The position numbers and the translations under genes were made by a program. 64,000 bases of DNA from Kuschelorhynchus macadamiae (Eukaryota; Arthropoda; Insecta; Coleoptera; Curculionidae): assembly GCA_030620095.1 (NCBI GenBank), contig JAUTXW010002146.1:248001-312000 (forward strand), written 5' to 3'. The notes beneath the pieces are model-generated. The model ran no database searches and was not told the origin of the DNA. It worked only from the letters and a program-made list of their open reading frames with translations. This document shows, one piece after another, positions 22,396 through 34,191 of the stretch (position 1 is its first letter; the number at the start of each line of letters is the position of its first letter).

Positions 22396-24951
22396 ATGCC
22401 GTTTAAGTGCTGTGCGCCTAACTGCCGGGGCAATTACAAAACCGGACCCCGATTAACAGAAAATTCTGTACCAACGGTTTTCCCAAATTGCCCCAATTAT
22501 TAGCCATAAAGCAAAGTAAAGAAGAGCTTAATTTAAATAAAGAGGCTACATCTTTTCAAAGTTTTGAAGAGTTTTTAAAAGTATTTCTAAATTTTAGTTT
22601 AAGGAAAGGGTGGTTTTCGGTAAAGGATACATATAAAATAACATTATTTAAACTTGAATATGCTCCTGGTCCTCTAGTAACTTAGGCAATTGTTATAAAT
22701 AGCGATTTAAAATTAGAAACATTTTTATATGGTCAATATGTTTGTGTTTCAATGACAAATTTAAAATCACCATTTTTATCTGGTAGTTTGGATGAAATAG
22801 AAAGTTTAATTGACACAATTGACAATATGATGATGTCAATACCCATGAATCTTGATAGCGACATTCCTGATCCTAGTGAAACTCGTGATTTACACCATAC
22901 CGAGTCAAGTCAACTCCCCAGTACTAGTGAAACTCCCACAGAAACTCCCAATTCAGATAAAGTTGAGTCTGACAATGACAAATTTTAAATTTGTGACTGA
23001 TATTCTTTTAAACCTAAAAGGTTCTGACGAACTCACTCAAAATCTAAAATTTCTCTCAGAACAGTTAACTTTGTTAAGTACTTCAAAAGAAAGGTATCGA
23101 TATTCACCAAGCACCATTGTGTTATGTTCAATTTTGTTTACAATAAACCCTCATTGCTATACATATTTGCGAAGTCATGCTCCTATTATCTTAACTCATC
23201 CTAACACTGTAAAATCTATTTGCAATAGATTTTTAACAGATCCTCATATCGATGAAAGAATTTTTTTTAACCTATGCTCGTAACATTTTCAATATTTAAC
23301 AGATAAAGAAAAATATGTTACATTACTTTTTGATGAAATTCACATCGAACCCTATTTGGATTACAAGGCAGGCAATACCGTAGGAACATCAGTAAATAAT
23401 AAAGATATCTTAGCATCATCTGCAGTAGCATTTATGATCACTAGTCCTTGCTCAAGTCTTACAGAAGTCATTCATATATCTCCTTTAGCTAAACTTAATT
23501 CAGAAATATTATATACTTTTATCAAGACCATTATAGAAAATTTAGAAGATAGTATTTTGTACAGTTAGTGACAATAATGCAGAAACAGTAAAGTAATGAG
23601 TAATTTTTCACCCGTTAATCAACTCAAGTATAGTATTCCCACAACGTATTGACCCAGTAAGACCCTTATTTTACCTTTTTGACACTGAAATGTATGTTTA
23701 ACAACTGGCTTAATTCAAAACCTGACCAAACATTTTCTTATCCCGATTTTGAGACAGGCCAAACAAAATTTGCTTCCTTTTCTGTGATCAAAAACCTATA
23801 CGAACTAGAACAAGACAAACTATTGAAGCATGGTTATTCACTTAGTTTAAAGGCTCTATTTCCATCATCTTTTGAAAGACAAAATGTAAAATTAGCTCTT
23901 AAAATCTTTAATCCCTTTATTATAGAGGCTCTAAAAGGTTTTGTTAAAAATTTGTCACATTCACAAGATACCGGAGAATTTATTAGTATTATATTGACAT
24001 GGTGGAAAATTGTGAACGTAAATACTCCCCTTAAGGGAAAACATTTGTTAGATAAATATCAGGAACCTTTTACCAAACAAATACTAACAGCCCCCAATGA
24101 TGATCCTAAATTTTGTTTTTTGCTAAAAATGCAAAATTGGCTAGATACTTGGAGTCCAACTAATTTTACAAATACACTGACTCGACAAACCCACACTGCT
24201 TTAAACCATACCATTCATGGGCTTCTTGAAGTTACTGACTACTGTTTAACTGAGCTTAATATGAATTACGTATTACTGGACAAATTTCAAACAGACCCAG
24301 TGGAAGGGCGTTTTGGAAAATATAGGCAATTAGCTGGTGGTCATTATCATATCTCAGTTCGACAGCTATATGAATCAGAAAAAAGACTTAAAATTCAGTC
24401 TATGTTATCTCTAAAATCTAGACATTATGGGGACATTAATATAAATCAGTTCTTCGAACCTCCTGAATGTGAAACACAGTCATTAGAACCAATTTAAAAT
24501 CTGAACATGTTAATAATTTATTATCTAAAATCATAGTTACACAGTCTGATACCGAAGCTATACAATCAGAACTCTCAGTAATAACCTATTTAAGCGGATA
24601 TTGCTGCTATATTGTTTTTGAAAAAAAATTAGTTGTACTTTTTACAGAAACTTAACTCTCGATGAACCTTGTGTTGTAGAGGATTCTTATAATTTAATTA
24701 ATTCCTTAAGTCGAGGTGCTCTTTTATATCCTCGAGAACAAAAATTCTTTTCTTTGTGAGTTTTTTTGAAGTTATTTTAATAAAAATACACTTTTAACTC
24801 CTTTTGAAAGTTGTAAAAGCCACCTAAAAATTAATGTTTCAAAAATCCTTTTTAGTATCATTTCAAATACATTTATTAATAATTATTGCTCTAAACATAA
24901 TCATAATTTATTAAATAAAAACAAAAAGAGGAAACTTAAATTAGGAAATTA
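22396..24951 (+). pseudogene. P-element transposase (THAP9-like), broken
   Basis: Begins at ATG 22,396 with MPFKCCAPNCRGNYKTGPR, the CxxxC start of a THAP zinc finger. It jumps to TENSVPTVFPN, so the middle of the finger is deleted. Further pieces follow: WFSVKDTYKITLFKLEYAPGP (to 22,685), a serine/threonine-rich insert (22,752-22,988), and a middle region to 23,283. Next is the catalytic-core segment with LLFDEIHIEPYLDYKAG (about 23,321-23,370). A long open stretch (23,679-24,497) includes QTDPVEGRFGKYRQL and HYHISVRQLYESEK, hallmark P/THAP9 C-terminal motifs. The tail (YLSGYCCYIVF, SLSRGALLYP, KRKLKLGN) ends at TAA 24,949-24,951. Several stops and frameshifts. Role when active: P-element excision and insertion. 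Confidence 0.92.
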
Positions 24952-25021
24952 AAACCTAGCACAAGTTTCGCATTTTTGTATTGCTAGGAAGTATCGTCAA
25001 TACAATCTTTTTCAGATTTTA

Positions 25022-25306
25022 GCAAATAACAAACTATTATATTCATGATCATATAGACTCTCCAGAGTACAGGCATATACCACTTACCTAAGCTTGAAAC
25101 CATACCCGATTTTGACAAGTTAAAATTATAAGCACTTGTATTTTTGATCACAAGGACTCGCCACAAGCATATATTATTTACCCAAACTTGAAACCGTACC
25201 CGCTTCTGACAATATAAAATAATAACCTATTATATTCTTGATCGTATGGAGTCACCACAGGCCTATACTACTTACCTGGACTTGAAACTTTACCCAATTT
25301 TGACAA
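25022..25306. repeat. Three-copy tandem repeat of about 92-100 bp inside the P element
   Basis: Units start near 25,022, 25,123 and 25,215. Each contains a 'ttgatca..a.ggactc.cca' block, a 'ttacc.a..cttgaaac' block and '(c)ccgattttgacaa'. The copies are diverged from each other. Subterminal repeats of this kind may serve as transposase-binding sites in related elements; that role is inference. Confidence 0.75.
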
Positions 25307-25781
25307 GTAACTCGGCTTTGACAATTTACTAATTGGCTAAAATAGGACAATTGGTAAGCAAATCATACCGACATCTGTTTGAAGTTTTACGGTAGATCCG
25401 GGCAAACGTTGTCGGGTAAGAAAACGGAGGGGTTTAGTGGGTAGGGGCTTTATCGAGTCCCACACTATTCTGGAGTGCTTTGTGCATAATAGTTCGTGCG
25501 TAAATGCATTCCTCGTCGGGTAACAAAAGAAAACGAGTAATCGCTTAAGAGTCCCCTTTGGCATTTTATTTCTATCGAAACCGAATAAATTTGACAGATT
25601 CAAAAACTCATAAAATAAATTGATGTTTATTTGCTGAAATTAAAAAAAAAATGCTCATTTAAATATGTCCCTGTAAATAACCCGTACCTTCTAATGAAGG
25701 TATTGAAATAACATAGGCCTAAATTTGATGACGTCACGCGTAAGCGTGTAGGCCTCATTGTTTAGTAGGTATAGGTCAATC

Positions 25782-25889
25782 TAAGTGGTATGTTACCGGA
25801 TGCTTTTATAGCCTCATCTACGCAATATGTTTTATCATATGATTTAGTTTTTAGTACCTCAACTAGTTATGTATTTTCTTTAAAGAGGG
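25782..25889. other. Short spacer after the P element
   Basis: Flanking DNA between the P element target duplication and the next transposase relic. No feature seen. Confidence 0.4.
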
Positions 25890-26750
25890 TCATGTTGCTT
25901 GCAGCACCTCCTTTTTACTGCTTATGGTTGGCACTTTTTCAGGTAAGGTGCTGTGATAACTAGCATTATCATAAACGACTACACTGCCTGGCGGGATATT
26001 CGGAAGAAGAGAATTTTTCATCAAATTTTCAAAAAGCTCACTTGTCATGTCCTGATGGTCGTCTAACGAGCAGTCCTTAATGTTTTTTGCTGGAAGTAGC
26101 AAAGCGTTCGGCATCCAGCCATCCTTCGAGCCATGCACAGTGTAAGATGGATATTCCCTGTCCTCGAGAAGCAAGTACATCTAAAATACACTTTGGTGAA
26201 GAATCTTGCCAACCTTTAATTGTAGTGTCATGGGTGTCAAACCAAGTCTCATCTAAATAGTAAGTATTTGGGTTTTCTGTGCGGAACTGATGAATTTGGA
26301 TTAAATATTTTTGTCTCCATTCCACTAGCCGTTGGGTCTCTCTAATTCAAATGCGCTTGTCAATTTTTTAAAATCGAAATCCAATTTTATGCAGGAATCG
26401 GCGCAACGTTTCGCGACTGGTAGTGAATTGACCATTTGCTAATACATTTTCTCAAAGAATCAAGTAACGGAATCTGCTTAAGCTCGCTCATACATCTCAT
26501 ACACTTCCTTGCGAATTAATTCTGCCTTACCATTCCCAGACACTTTCATTGTGCCTTTGTCAGATCTGTTCTTCCTCACCAGTGAATTGTCTTGGTCAAG
26601 GAACCGACGCAAGGTAGACTTGGAACGCCGGTTAACTCCACTGTCCTCTTAATGGTAGCTTCTATACCCTCTGACGCTTTTAGAAGTCCTGCAGACAAAT
26701 ACTTGAAGGTTACTGAACGTTTCTTGATTTTACTGCATATAAATATTAGT
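25890..26750 (-). pseudogene. IS630/mariner-like transposase of the long-spacer group
   Basis: Minus-strand fragments in order. Near 26,720-26,580: KRSVTFKYLSAGLL and IKRTVELTGVPSLP, a helix-turn-helix-like N-terminus. 26,325-26,077: NTYYLDETWFDTHDTTIKGW, with the first catalytic Asp intact. 26,180-25,890: EDREYPSYTVHGSKDGW, DMTSELFENLMKNSLLP and VVVYDNASYHS, with the second Asp. The Glu-containing C-terminus is lost near 25,890. It shares LDET, SELFE and DNASYHS with the relic at 10.6-11.4 kb but is clearly a different copy or subfamily. Several frameshifts, especially around 26,330-26,560. Confidence 0.78.
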
Positions 26751-26783
26751 GAATGCGGTTTAAAGCTTTGCATTAATATGTGA

Positions 26784-27313
26784 GTTATGATTGGTAGATG
26801 TGCTTATAGTCAAAGGCACTTAAGGAGTCGCAAAAGACGTCACCGTATGAATAAAATTGAAGAAAACAAAGATAACAAAAATATTTTTAAAATAATCCAA
26901 CAGCTGACTTCCAAGTATTTAAAAAAAAATGGGTTAGATATATTTTGAAGTACATTCCAAACCTGAATTGTATGGAGCAGCGATCTGTTAATATTTTTAT
27001 TTTTCCTATTTTTAGTAAATGTTCCTTCTTATATTTTGAGCATTTATAATACATACATATTACTAATAAAATATAAGAATGCCTGTTATTTGTAATATTT
27101 TAATTTTTCAAAGTAAGTTTTTTTACATTTTTAGAAAAAGAAAAATGTTGCCCCTTATTGATATTTTATAGGGTTAAAATCGAACAATTTTTTTAGCTTC
27201 TACTGAAATAACAGTAATTTGAATATTTAAACAAAATAATAATTTTTTATTTGCAAATTCAGAAATTTTTAAAACTACCTATTTAATTTGTTTGTTTATA
27301 AGATACATCTAAG

Positions 27314-27315
<2 letters not shown>
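26784..27315. other. Interval without recognised genes
   Basis: Strongly AT-rich with homopolymer runs. No family motif seen. Confidence 0.5.

Positions 27316-27363
<48 letters not shown>
27316..27363. repeat. (TA)n microsatellite
   Basis: About 48 bp of uninterrupted TA just outside the 3' end of PLE A. Confidence 0.97.
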
Positions 27364-27369
<6 letters not shown>

Positions 27370-27409
27370 TAATTGGACTTCTTTCTTGGGTATAGGTTTA
27401 TTTGCAAAA

Positions 27410-29733
27410 TCAAACAATGGGATTAACTTGATGTTTCGCCTATCATAGTAGGCTTTCTCAAAAATTGCTCATTCCTTTATTTTTTTTTTTGGTATATATG
27501 GCTTTCCTTACCTATCTACAATTAATTTAAAAAACATTTAGTGGTCTAATTATAAAATGACATTTACAATTTTTCTAAAACTGATTTAAAATTTTATAGG
27601 TACTATTGACAATAATTATTACAAAATTAATAAAATAAGGTTACATACCTCGAAAAATACATGTTGATTATTTATTTATATTTGAATAATAGGTAGCAAG
27701 TTAGTGGTTTGCCAGGCAACTCATAGCACAGTTTTAGGTAAAAAGGTGTTCTTATCGTAGTACGTTTTTTTTTGAGGAATTTAAATATAATTTTTTGCTA
27801 TTTTTTAATTTAAACCTTAGAGTAGAATCAGACATTCACAGTTATATACTACATTTTAAAAATAATGGCTTAGACGAAGTTAAAACTATACTAAAATATC
27901 AAATTGTGGTATATTTGACTTAAATTTTTTATGTCTTGTTTGTCATTTACTGCATTTTTTCTTTTTTTATGTGAATCATTCTTTGATAATTAATTTCTAT
28001 ATTTCTTATTTCTTAGGTTATCTTCATCAATGATTTTGGTTTCAGAAAAATTAAATTCGTGTTTTGTGCTTTTTTCATGTTTGTGTAATGCAGTGGATGC
28101 ATTCTTTGTATACTTATGCCCTTTTATTCTAGTTTCTAAAAGTTGGGTTGTCATACCAATATATTTCATAGGGCAGTTTAAACAAGGAATTTCATATACG
28201 TGATTAGATTTTTTATTTTTGGGAATTTTAGTTTTTAATTTTGTAAATAGGGAGCCTATCAGGTTCTGGGCTTTATGACACACAATTATGTTATATTTTC
28301 CTAAGATATGTTTTAATTTTTCAGATAATTGAGATGTGTATGGCATTGCAATATATTTTTTTTGCGTATTATCTTGTCTTACGTTTTCGTTATGATTGTT
28401 ATATATGTACGTCCTTTGTTTGATAATTTTTTTTATCAGTTTTTTTGGGAAATGATTTGCATTCAAGGTCTCTTTAACTTTATTAAGGGCTTCAGGACGG
28501 TATTCTGGTGACGTTAAAGATATGGCACGGTCAAACTAGACCAATCACAACACTTCTTTTTTGTTTGTATGGATGGTGGGAATTGAAATTAAGATATCGT
28601 CCAGACCAGTTTCTTTTGTAAACCATTTAGTTTTTAAATTATTTTCTTTTTGTCTTATTATAGTAAGGTCGAGAAAATTTATTTTGTTTTCTGATTTAAC
28701 TTCAAGAGTGAACTGAAGTTTCGGATGGAAATTATTGAATGCGAAAAGTAGTTCTTCTATTTTATTTTCTGGAACTGATGCTAAACAATCATCCACATAT
28801 CTCTTAAAAAAAGTAATATTAAAATTCAATTTTTCAAGAACTTCCTCTTCTAGGTATTCCATAACTATTTATGCGATTGTAGAGGAAATAGGTGAGCCCA
28901 TAGCACATCCATCAAGTTGTTGATAAAATTGGTTTTTGTATTGAAAATAATTATTTGACATTATAAGATGTAAGGCTTCTAAGAATTCAGAGTTGTAAAT
29001 TTTAAAATATTCCATTTGCCTTTTATAGCACTAACTATGAGTTCATTTGGTATATTAGTATACAAAGAAATTACATCTAGTGATATTAACTTTGAATTTG
29101 GTGGTATTGTTACTGTATCTAGGAAATTTTTAAATGTAAATGAGTCTTTTATGTAATAAGTGTTTTTACCTGTGATATTTGACAAACATTTTGACAAATA
29201 CTTTGAGAGCTTGTAGAAAGGAGATTGAATACATGAAACTATAGGCCTAAGGGGAATGTTAGGTTTATGCAATTTGGGTAGGCCATATATTTTAGGCGTG
29301 ACTGCATTATGAATTGACAAATTTTTAGCTTCCGCGTCAGTTAATAGATTTTTGTATAAGAGTTTTTTTACAAAAGTATTATTTTTGTTTTGAAAGATGT
29401 TAGTTGGGTCATTCTTTAAAAGTTTATAGGTACTGGTATCTTTTAAGAGCTGATTCATTTTTGTGTCATAATCAGTAGTATTCATTATAACGGTTTTACT
29501 GCATTTATCTGGTTTAAGTATGGTTATTTGAGGATTATCTTTAATGAATTGCCTTGTTTGATTATGTTGTTTCTGTATTCGTTTTTAAAAATTGATAATT
29601 AATTTTGTAATAATTATTGTCAATAGTATAAAATTTTAAATCAGTTTTAGAAAAATTGTAAATGTCATTTTATAATTAGACCACTAAATGTTTTTTTAAT
29701 TAATTGTAGATAGGTAAGAAAGCCATATATACA
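27410..29733 (-). mobile_element. Penelope-like element A with inverted end fragment
   Basis: The coding direction is minus. The 3' non-coding end (27,410-27,990) includes 'gatgtttcgcctatcatagt' and 'aggctttctc', the structured motif typical of PLE ends. 27,493-27,632 is repeated inverted at 29,598-29,732, immediately behind the truncated N-terminus, at about 95% identity by eye. The insertion is therefore a main minus copy plus a short inverted copy of its own 3' non-coding region. The left boundary is approximate. Confidence 0.82.
27990..29588 (-). pseudogene. PLE A polyprotein (RT plus GIY-YIG), broken
   Basis: Reverse transcriptase and GIY-YIG endonuclease in the usual PLE order, read from 29,588 to 27,990. 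The N-terminal block reads ITILKPDKCSKTVIMNTTDY. RT blocks are KIYGLPKLHKPNIPLRPIVS, LISLDVISLYTNIP (motif A Asp), GCAMGSPISSTIA and RYVDDCLAS (motif C). The linker MPYTSQLSEKLKHILGKY is followed by the GIY-YIG part HVYEIPCLNC, KYIGMTTQLLETRIKGHKYT and KHEKSTKHEF. A stop follows SSTIA near 28,874. A frameshift near 28,979 and another near 28,500 separate the three long frames. The N-terminus is truncated. PLE C at 58-60 kb belongs to the same subfamily. Confidence 0.9.
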
Positions 29734-29765
29734 AAAAAACACCACTGAACACCACTAAAATACTA

Positions 29766-30030
29766 CCTGATCGTTAAGAGCAACTTCATGACCATTTATC
29801 GTGTGTCGGACTATAACAGGTAATAGCAATTTTGATTAGCGCCATTGTATTTACCTACCTAAAAAGAAACTTTTATACCTATTTCGTCTGTGTATCTTTT
29901 GATTTATGACACTAGAAATAATATATTTTTATTTTTGCCCCATTGAAATTCAAGAAATCCGCTCACGTTTCCCTGAAAACCTACGCCTGACCCCAGGTAC
30001 GCCTCGCACGCATAAAGACATTAAAAACCA
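29766..30030 (+). repeat. Dispersed repeat shared with 37.9 kb
   Basis: 29,766-29,893 (including 'catgaccatttatcgtgtgt' and 'tagcgccattgtatttacct') matches 37,909-38,030 almost exactly. After an extra segment of about 100 bp, 30,000-30,028 (cgcctcgcac, 'cataaagacattaaaaacca') matches 38,035-38,063. The copy here thus carries an insertion or the other a deletion. Non-coding. Confidence 0.8.
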
Positions 30031-30369
30031 TCAAAACCAGATTTATCGCATCCCACAATCAGTTTTTTGCACCTGCACCTCCCTATTAATATCTCCTCGC
30101 CCGTATATATTTCGTAAAATATGAAAGCGTTCCTCCCGTTCCTGTAGAACTCCAGATGCAGGTGATGCTCATCGCGGGAGGTAATGTCGATCTAATAACT
30201 GACCGGACCCCGCGCGAACGAAGATGGAATGATTGAGGAAAGACAGCGGCGTTACAGTTTTTTTATGTTACTATTTAACTTTGCTTTTGAGCTAATAGAA
30301 TATAAAAAAACTATTTTTTCTCCGATCATTTATGAAGCTGACAAAAATTACGAATCTTTCCTTTTATTA
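30031..30369. other. Interval without recognised genes
   Basis: Moderate GC to 30,240, then AT-rich. No motif or repeat assigned. Confidence 0.4.
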
Positions 30370-30756
30370 GGAATAGTAAAGTGTAACCCAATCTAGTTCC
30401 GCACATAGTCATTTAGTATAGTGTCTTTTTAAACGTTTTATAACGCGCCATTTTGTTCCACCATATCGGAATCGAACCAATATTTTACCAGTTTCCACCT
30501 ATGCCACACTTATTTTGTGGGCCCGATTTCAAATAAATTCATCTTTTTTACACTGATTTTTTAAGACCGTCATTTTTTATCGTCATTTTGAATTCGTACC
30601 AGTAAATTCCTGTATCACATTTAATATTGCTACAAGATATTAAGTCAATTGAATAAGATTTATTAGACATTTTATTTGGCCGCCATTTTCTTTCTCTGTC
30701 TTGAATTCGTAGTACAATTTTACCAGTTTTTTAGACTGAATTTTTTATATAATTTA
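30370..30756 (+). repeat. CCGCCATTTTG degenerate repeat, left flank of the Helitron
   Basis: Units contain 'cgccatttt', 'gaattcgtacca', 'tttaccagt' and a 'caattgaataagatttatta' spacer. The array is split by the Helitron at 30,756/30,757 and resumes at 36,182 with 'ttaggccgccattttg'. Similar arrays lie at 36.2-37.6 kb and, inverted, at 1.9-2.2 kb. Confidence 0.7.
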
Positions 30757-30768
30757 CTAGCGGGTACC

Positions 30769-30784
30769 CGCGACTTCGTTCGCG
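30769..30784 (-). other. Helitron 3' terminal hairpin
   Basis: CGCGA/TCGCG stem with a 6-nt loop, 8 nt upstream of the terminal CTAG in the minus-strand sense. In Helitrons this hairpin marks the transposition terminator. Confidence 0.85.
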
Positions 30785-30819
30785 TATATAACTATAATGA
30801 AAGGGATATAAACAGGTAC

Positions 30820-30908
30820 TTAAATCGCCTCATTTGAGTAACTTTTTATAAACCACGTTTGTTGTGGCTGTAAAATAGCCAAGCTACTACGCGAACTTAC
30901 TCTAGAGT
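30820..30908 (-). pseudogene. C-terminal end of the Helitron helicase
   Basis: The minus strand continues the helicase across the PLE B insertion. After VACSRV (which ends at the insertion site) the reading is SSRSSLAILQPQQTWFIKSY and then TAA near 30,822. Helitron helicases end shortly after the CSRV motif VI region, so this is the genuine gene end separated from the rest by 3.4 kb. Confidence 0.75.
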
Positions 30909-31267
30909 ACAATCAATCGAATTTGCGGTTGGTTCCTTGTGAAATATTTTTAAATAGTGGTTTATTTAAAAAGGAAAAAACTTTGGCTTTTTAGTGATTC
31001 ATTTATTAGAGAGTTACCTTACATATGTTTCGGCTTTTTAGGCCTTTCTCAAGCGATGCTTCAGTGAATACTAAACTAAAAATGAGCTATATCTAATGGT
31101 GTGCATAATGCAATTTATTTTATTGCCTATCTATTTAAAATGGGATTTTTTACATTTATATTATAGGTACTTAGAAGGCTGTCTATTATTGGGGTAATTT
31201 GGAAATTTTGTTGGTCATTCGTTGTGAGTGAATTCCTTGATAAAGATTTTTTAATTTCAAGTTGTTC

Positions 31268-33085
31268 CTAAAGATCCAAACGTTTACCTTTATTTTCTTG
31301 ATGTAATAACATTACATTATCGGTGTCAATAAAATGGTTGTTTACTGTGCAATGAGCAGATAATCCTGAATTTTTAGCATTATATAAAATAGAGTTACGG
31401 TGTTCTTTTACTCTTGTTTGGATATTTCTACCCGTTTGCCCAATATAGACAGCTTCACAGTCCTTACATTTAACTTTGTACACACCTGATTTATAAGACT
31501 GACAAATTTTTTACTTATTATTTATTAAAATACTACCTAAATTTAGTTTATTTACAGAAATTGTGTTGCAACCTAATCTATTAAGCTTATTTGATATTTT
31601 GTCACTATAATTGGGAATATAATTTAAAAACCTAAAATTTTTGGTTAATTGAGTCGTGACACTATAAAACTGTTTTCTAAGAATTTTGCGTTTTTTATTC
31701 TTTATCATGTTATCTATTAGATATTGATTATAACTGTTATTTCTTGCAATTTGTTTTAGTACATTTAACTCGTTATTATAGTCCTCTTTACTTAAGGGAA
31801 AGGTTTATAGCCTATGTATGAAAGTATGAAAAGGTGACATTTTTATTCTCCAAGACTGTTTAGAATGGTTATGAATAACTGTGTCTGTTGTTGTTGGTTT
31901 TCTGTATATGTTAAATTTAAGTTGTTTATTGATTCTTTTTATAGTTATATCTAAAAAGTTGATTTCGTTGTTATCTTCTAATTCCATTGTAAACTGAATT
32001 TTTGGATTAATTGTATTTAGAAAATCTAAAAATTGGGATAGTCTCCTTTCTGTACTATCCCATATACAGAAAACATCATCGACATAACGAGTCCAATAGA
32101 TAACATGTGATTTTAAATTGTTATTGCTATTAAATATTAATTCCTCAAAATGTGACATAAATATTTCCGCTAATAAAGGGGAAATGGGTGATCCCATTGG
32201 TAGTCCTTCTTTTGGTAAGTAAATTTCATTTTTAAATTGGAAATAACTTTGATTTACACAGATTCGGGAAAGGTTTATTAATTCTGTTTTTTCTTTTACG
32301 GATATTTCCGATTTTTGTATAAGTTTTTCTAGTATATCTAGCAGTTCTTTTGTGGGTATTGATGTAAACAGACTTTTAACATCAAAAGAGACAAGTTTAG
32401 CGTTATTAGGTAACTATAGATATTCTGTATTTTTTATAATCTCAAAAGAATTTTTTACCGAATATTTTGAATGAAAATTGGTTAGTTTTGGAAGAATGTT
32501 ACTTAGTTCTTTGCATAGCTTATAGGATGGAGCATTAATGTATGATACAATAGGTCTAATTAGATTATTTTCTTTATGAATTTTCGGAAGGCCGTATAAT
32601 ATTGGTGGCAAAGGGTTCATTGATTTTAGTTTGTAGTAATTAATACCAGAAAGAACTGTATTATTGTCTTTAATAGCCCTTGTAACTTTATTCTGATATT
32701 TAGTGGTTGGGTTATGATTAGTTTTCACGAATTCATTACAGTCAAAGAGTTCTTGAATTTTTGAATCGTATTCAGCTCTAGTTAGTATGGTGACAGTATT
32801 GCCTTTATCTGCTTTGCTGTTCTAGCTTGTTTTTTAAATTTTTTATAATATTGGTTTCCCCTTTATTAGCGTTACATTGTATGTTAGTAAAAATATTAGC
32901 TATACTATATTTCTGGAGTTGTGATACATTTTCTAGCGAACTAACTGCTAGTTCTGAGTTAACTGTTAGGATATCGAATTTTTTCTTACTACAGATATTG
33001 GGAGCATATTTTAATCCTTTTTCTAGAATATTTAACTCAGACAAAGAAAATACAGTATTCGAGAGATTTTTTACTCTAGGATAAA
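31268..33085 (-). pseudogene. PLE B left copy: RT plus GIY-YIG, near complete
   Basis: Order from 33,085: FYPRVKNLSNTVFSLSELNI and LEKGLKYAPNI (PLE N-terminal block), then an ILTRAEYDSKIQELFDC-like segment. RT blocks are ILYGLPKIHKENNLIRPIVS, LVSFDVKSLFTSIP (motif A), GLPMGSPISPLLAE (motif B) and YWTRYVDDVFCIW (motif C). Next are MELEDNNEINFLDITIKR and the linker. The GIY-YIG domain reads GVYKVKCKDCEAVYIGQTGR and NIQTRVKEHRNSI, ending near 31,200. Disruptions: a stop after NTEYL (near 32,413), a stop after FIHRL (near 31,804) and small frameshifts near 32,805, 31,509 and 31,266. Catalytic Asp residues are intact. A different subfamily from PLE A and C. Confidence 0.9.
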
Positions 33086-33086
33086 A

Positions 33087-34191
33087 TTGGACATTATTTA
33101 TCCTAGAGTAGGACTGCCAATGGGATCACCCATTTCTCCTTTATTAGCGGAAATATTTATGTCATATTTTGAGGAATTAATATTTAATAGCAATAACAAT
33201 TTAAAATCACATGTTTTCTATTGGAATGGTTATGTCGATGATGTTTTCTGTATATGGGATAGTACAGAAAGGAGACTATCCCAATTTTTAGATTTTCTAA
33301 ATACAATTAATCCAAACATTCAGTTTACAATGGAATTAGAAGATAACAACGAAATAAACTTTTTTAGATATAACTATAAAAAGAATCAAAAAACAACTTA
33401 AATTTAAAATATACAGAAAACCAACAACAACAGACACAGTTATTCATAACTATTCTAAACAGTCTTGGAGAATAAAAATGTCACCTTTTCATAGTTTCAT
33501 ACATAGGCTATTAACCTTTCCCTTAAGTAAAGAGGACTATAATAACGAGTTAAATGTACTAAAACAAATTGCAAGAAATAACGGTTACAATGAATCTCTA
33601 ATAGATAACATGATAAAGAATAAAAAGCGCAAAATTCTTAGAAGACAGTTTTATAGTGTCACGCCTCAATTAACCAAAAATTTTAGGTTTTTAAATTATA
33701 TTCCCAATTATAGTGACAAAATATCAAATAAGCTTAATAGATTAGGTTGCAACACAATTTCTGTAAATAAACTAAATTTAGGTAGTGTTTTAATAAATAA
33801 TAAGGAAAAAATTTGTCAGTCTAATAAATCAGGTGTGTACAAAGTTAAATGTAAGGACTGTGAAGCTGTCTATATTGGGCAAACGGGTAGAAATATCCAA
33901 ACAAGAGTAAAAGAACACCGTAACTCTATTTTATATTATGTTAAAAATTCAGGATTATCTGCTCATTGCATAGAAAACAACCATTTTATTGACACCGATA
34001 ATGTAATGTTATTACATCAAGAAAATAAAGGTAAACGTTTGGATCTTTTAGAACAACTTGAAATTAAAAAATCTTTATCAAGGAATTCACTCACAACGAA
34101 TGACCAACAAAATTTCCAAATTACCCCAATAATAGACAGCCTTCTAAGTACCTATAATATAAATGTAAAAAATCCCATTTTAGATAGATAG
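33087..34191 (+). pseudogene. PLE B right copy: internally deleted RT plus GIY-YIG
   Basis: The frame starts at 33,087 as MDIIYPRV and then jumps to GLPMGSPISPLLAE, so everything between the N-terminal block and RT motif B (including motif A) is deleted. Motif C reads NGYVDDVFCIW where the left copy has TRYVDD. A frameshift near 33,366 separates this from the second long frame (33,478-34,191). That frame holds the linker, GVYKVKCKDCEAVYIGQTGR, the CCHH-like stretch around SAHCIENNHF and the C-terminal SLLSTYNINVKNPILDR, ending TAG 34,189-34,191. The endonuclease half is intact; the RT cannot function. Confidence 0.9.

Larger units (their letters stand above)
22107..25773 (+). mobile_element. 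P element, full length, inactive
   Basis: 3,667 bp bounded by an 8-bp target duplication GGTCAATC (22,099-22,106 and 25,774-25,781), the length made by P transposases. The inverted ends are about 30 bp and imperfect: left AATACCTACTAAACAACGAG and right (complement) TATACCTACTAAACAATGAG, continuing through GGCCTACA. Inside are a THAP-type transposase relic (22,396-24,951) and a three-copy tandem repeat (25,022-25,306). The region 25,307-25,773 is non-coding. Confidence 0.92.

Noticed and set aside
25022..25306. CRISPR-like array
   Set aside because: Only three diverged units of about 92 bp with no repeat-spacer pattern, inside a eukaryotic P element.
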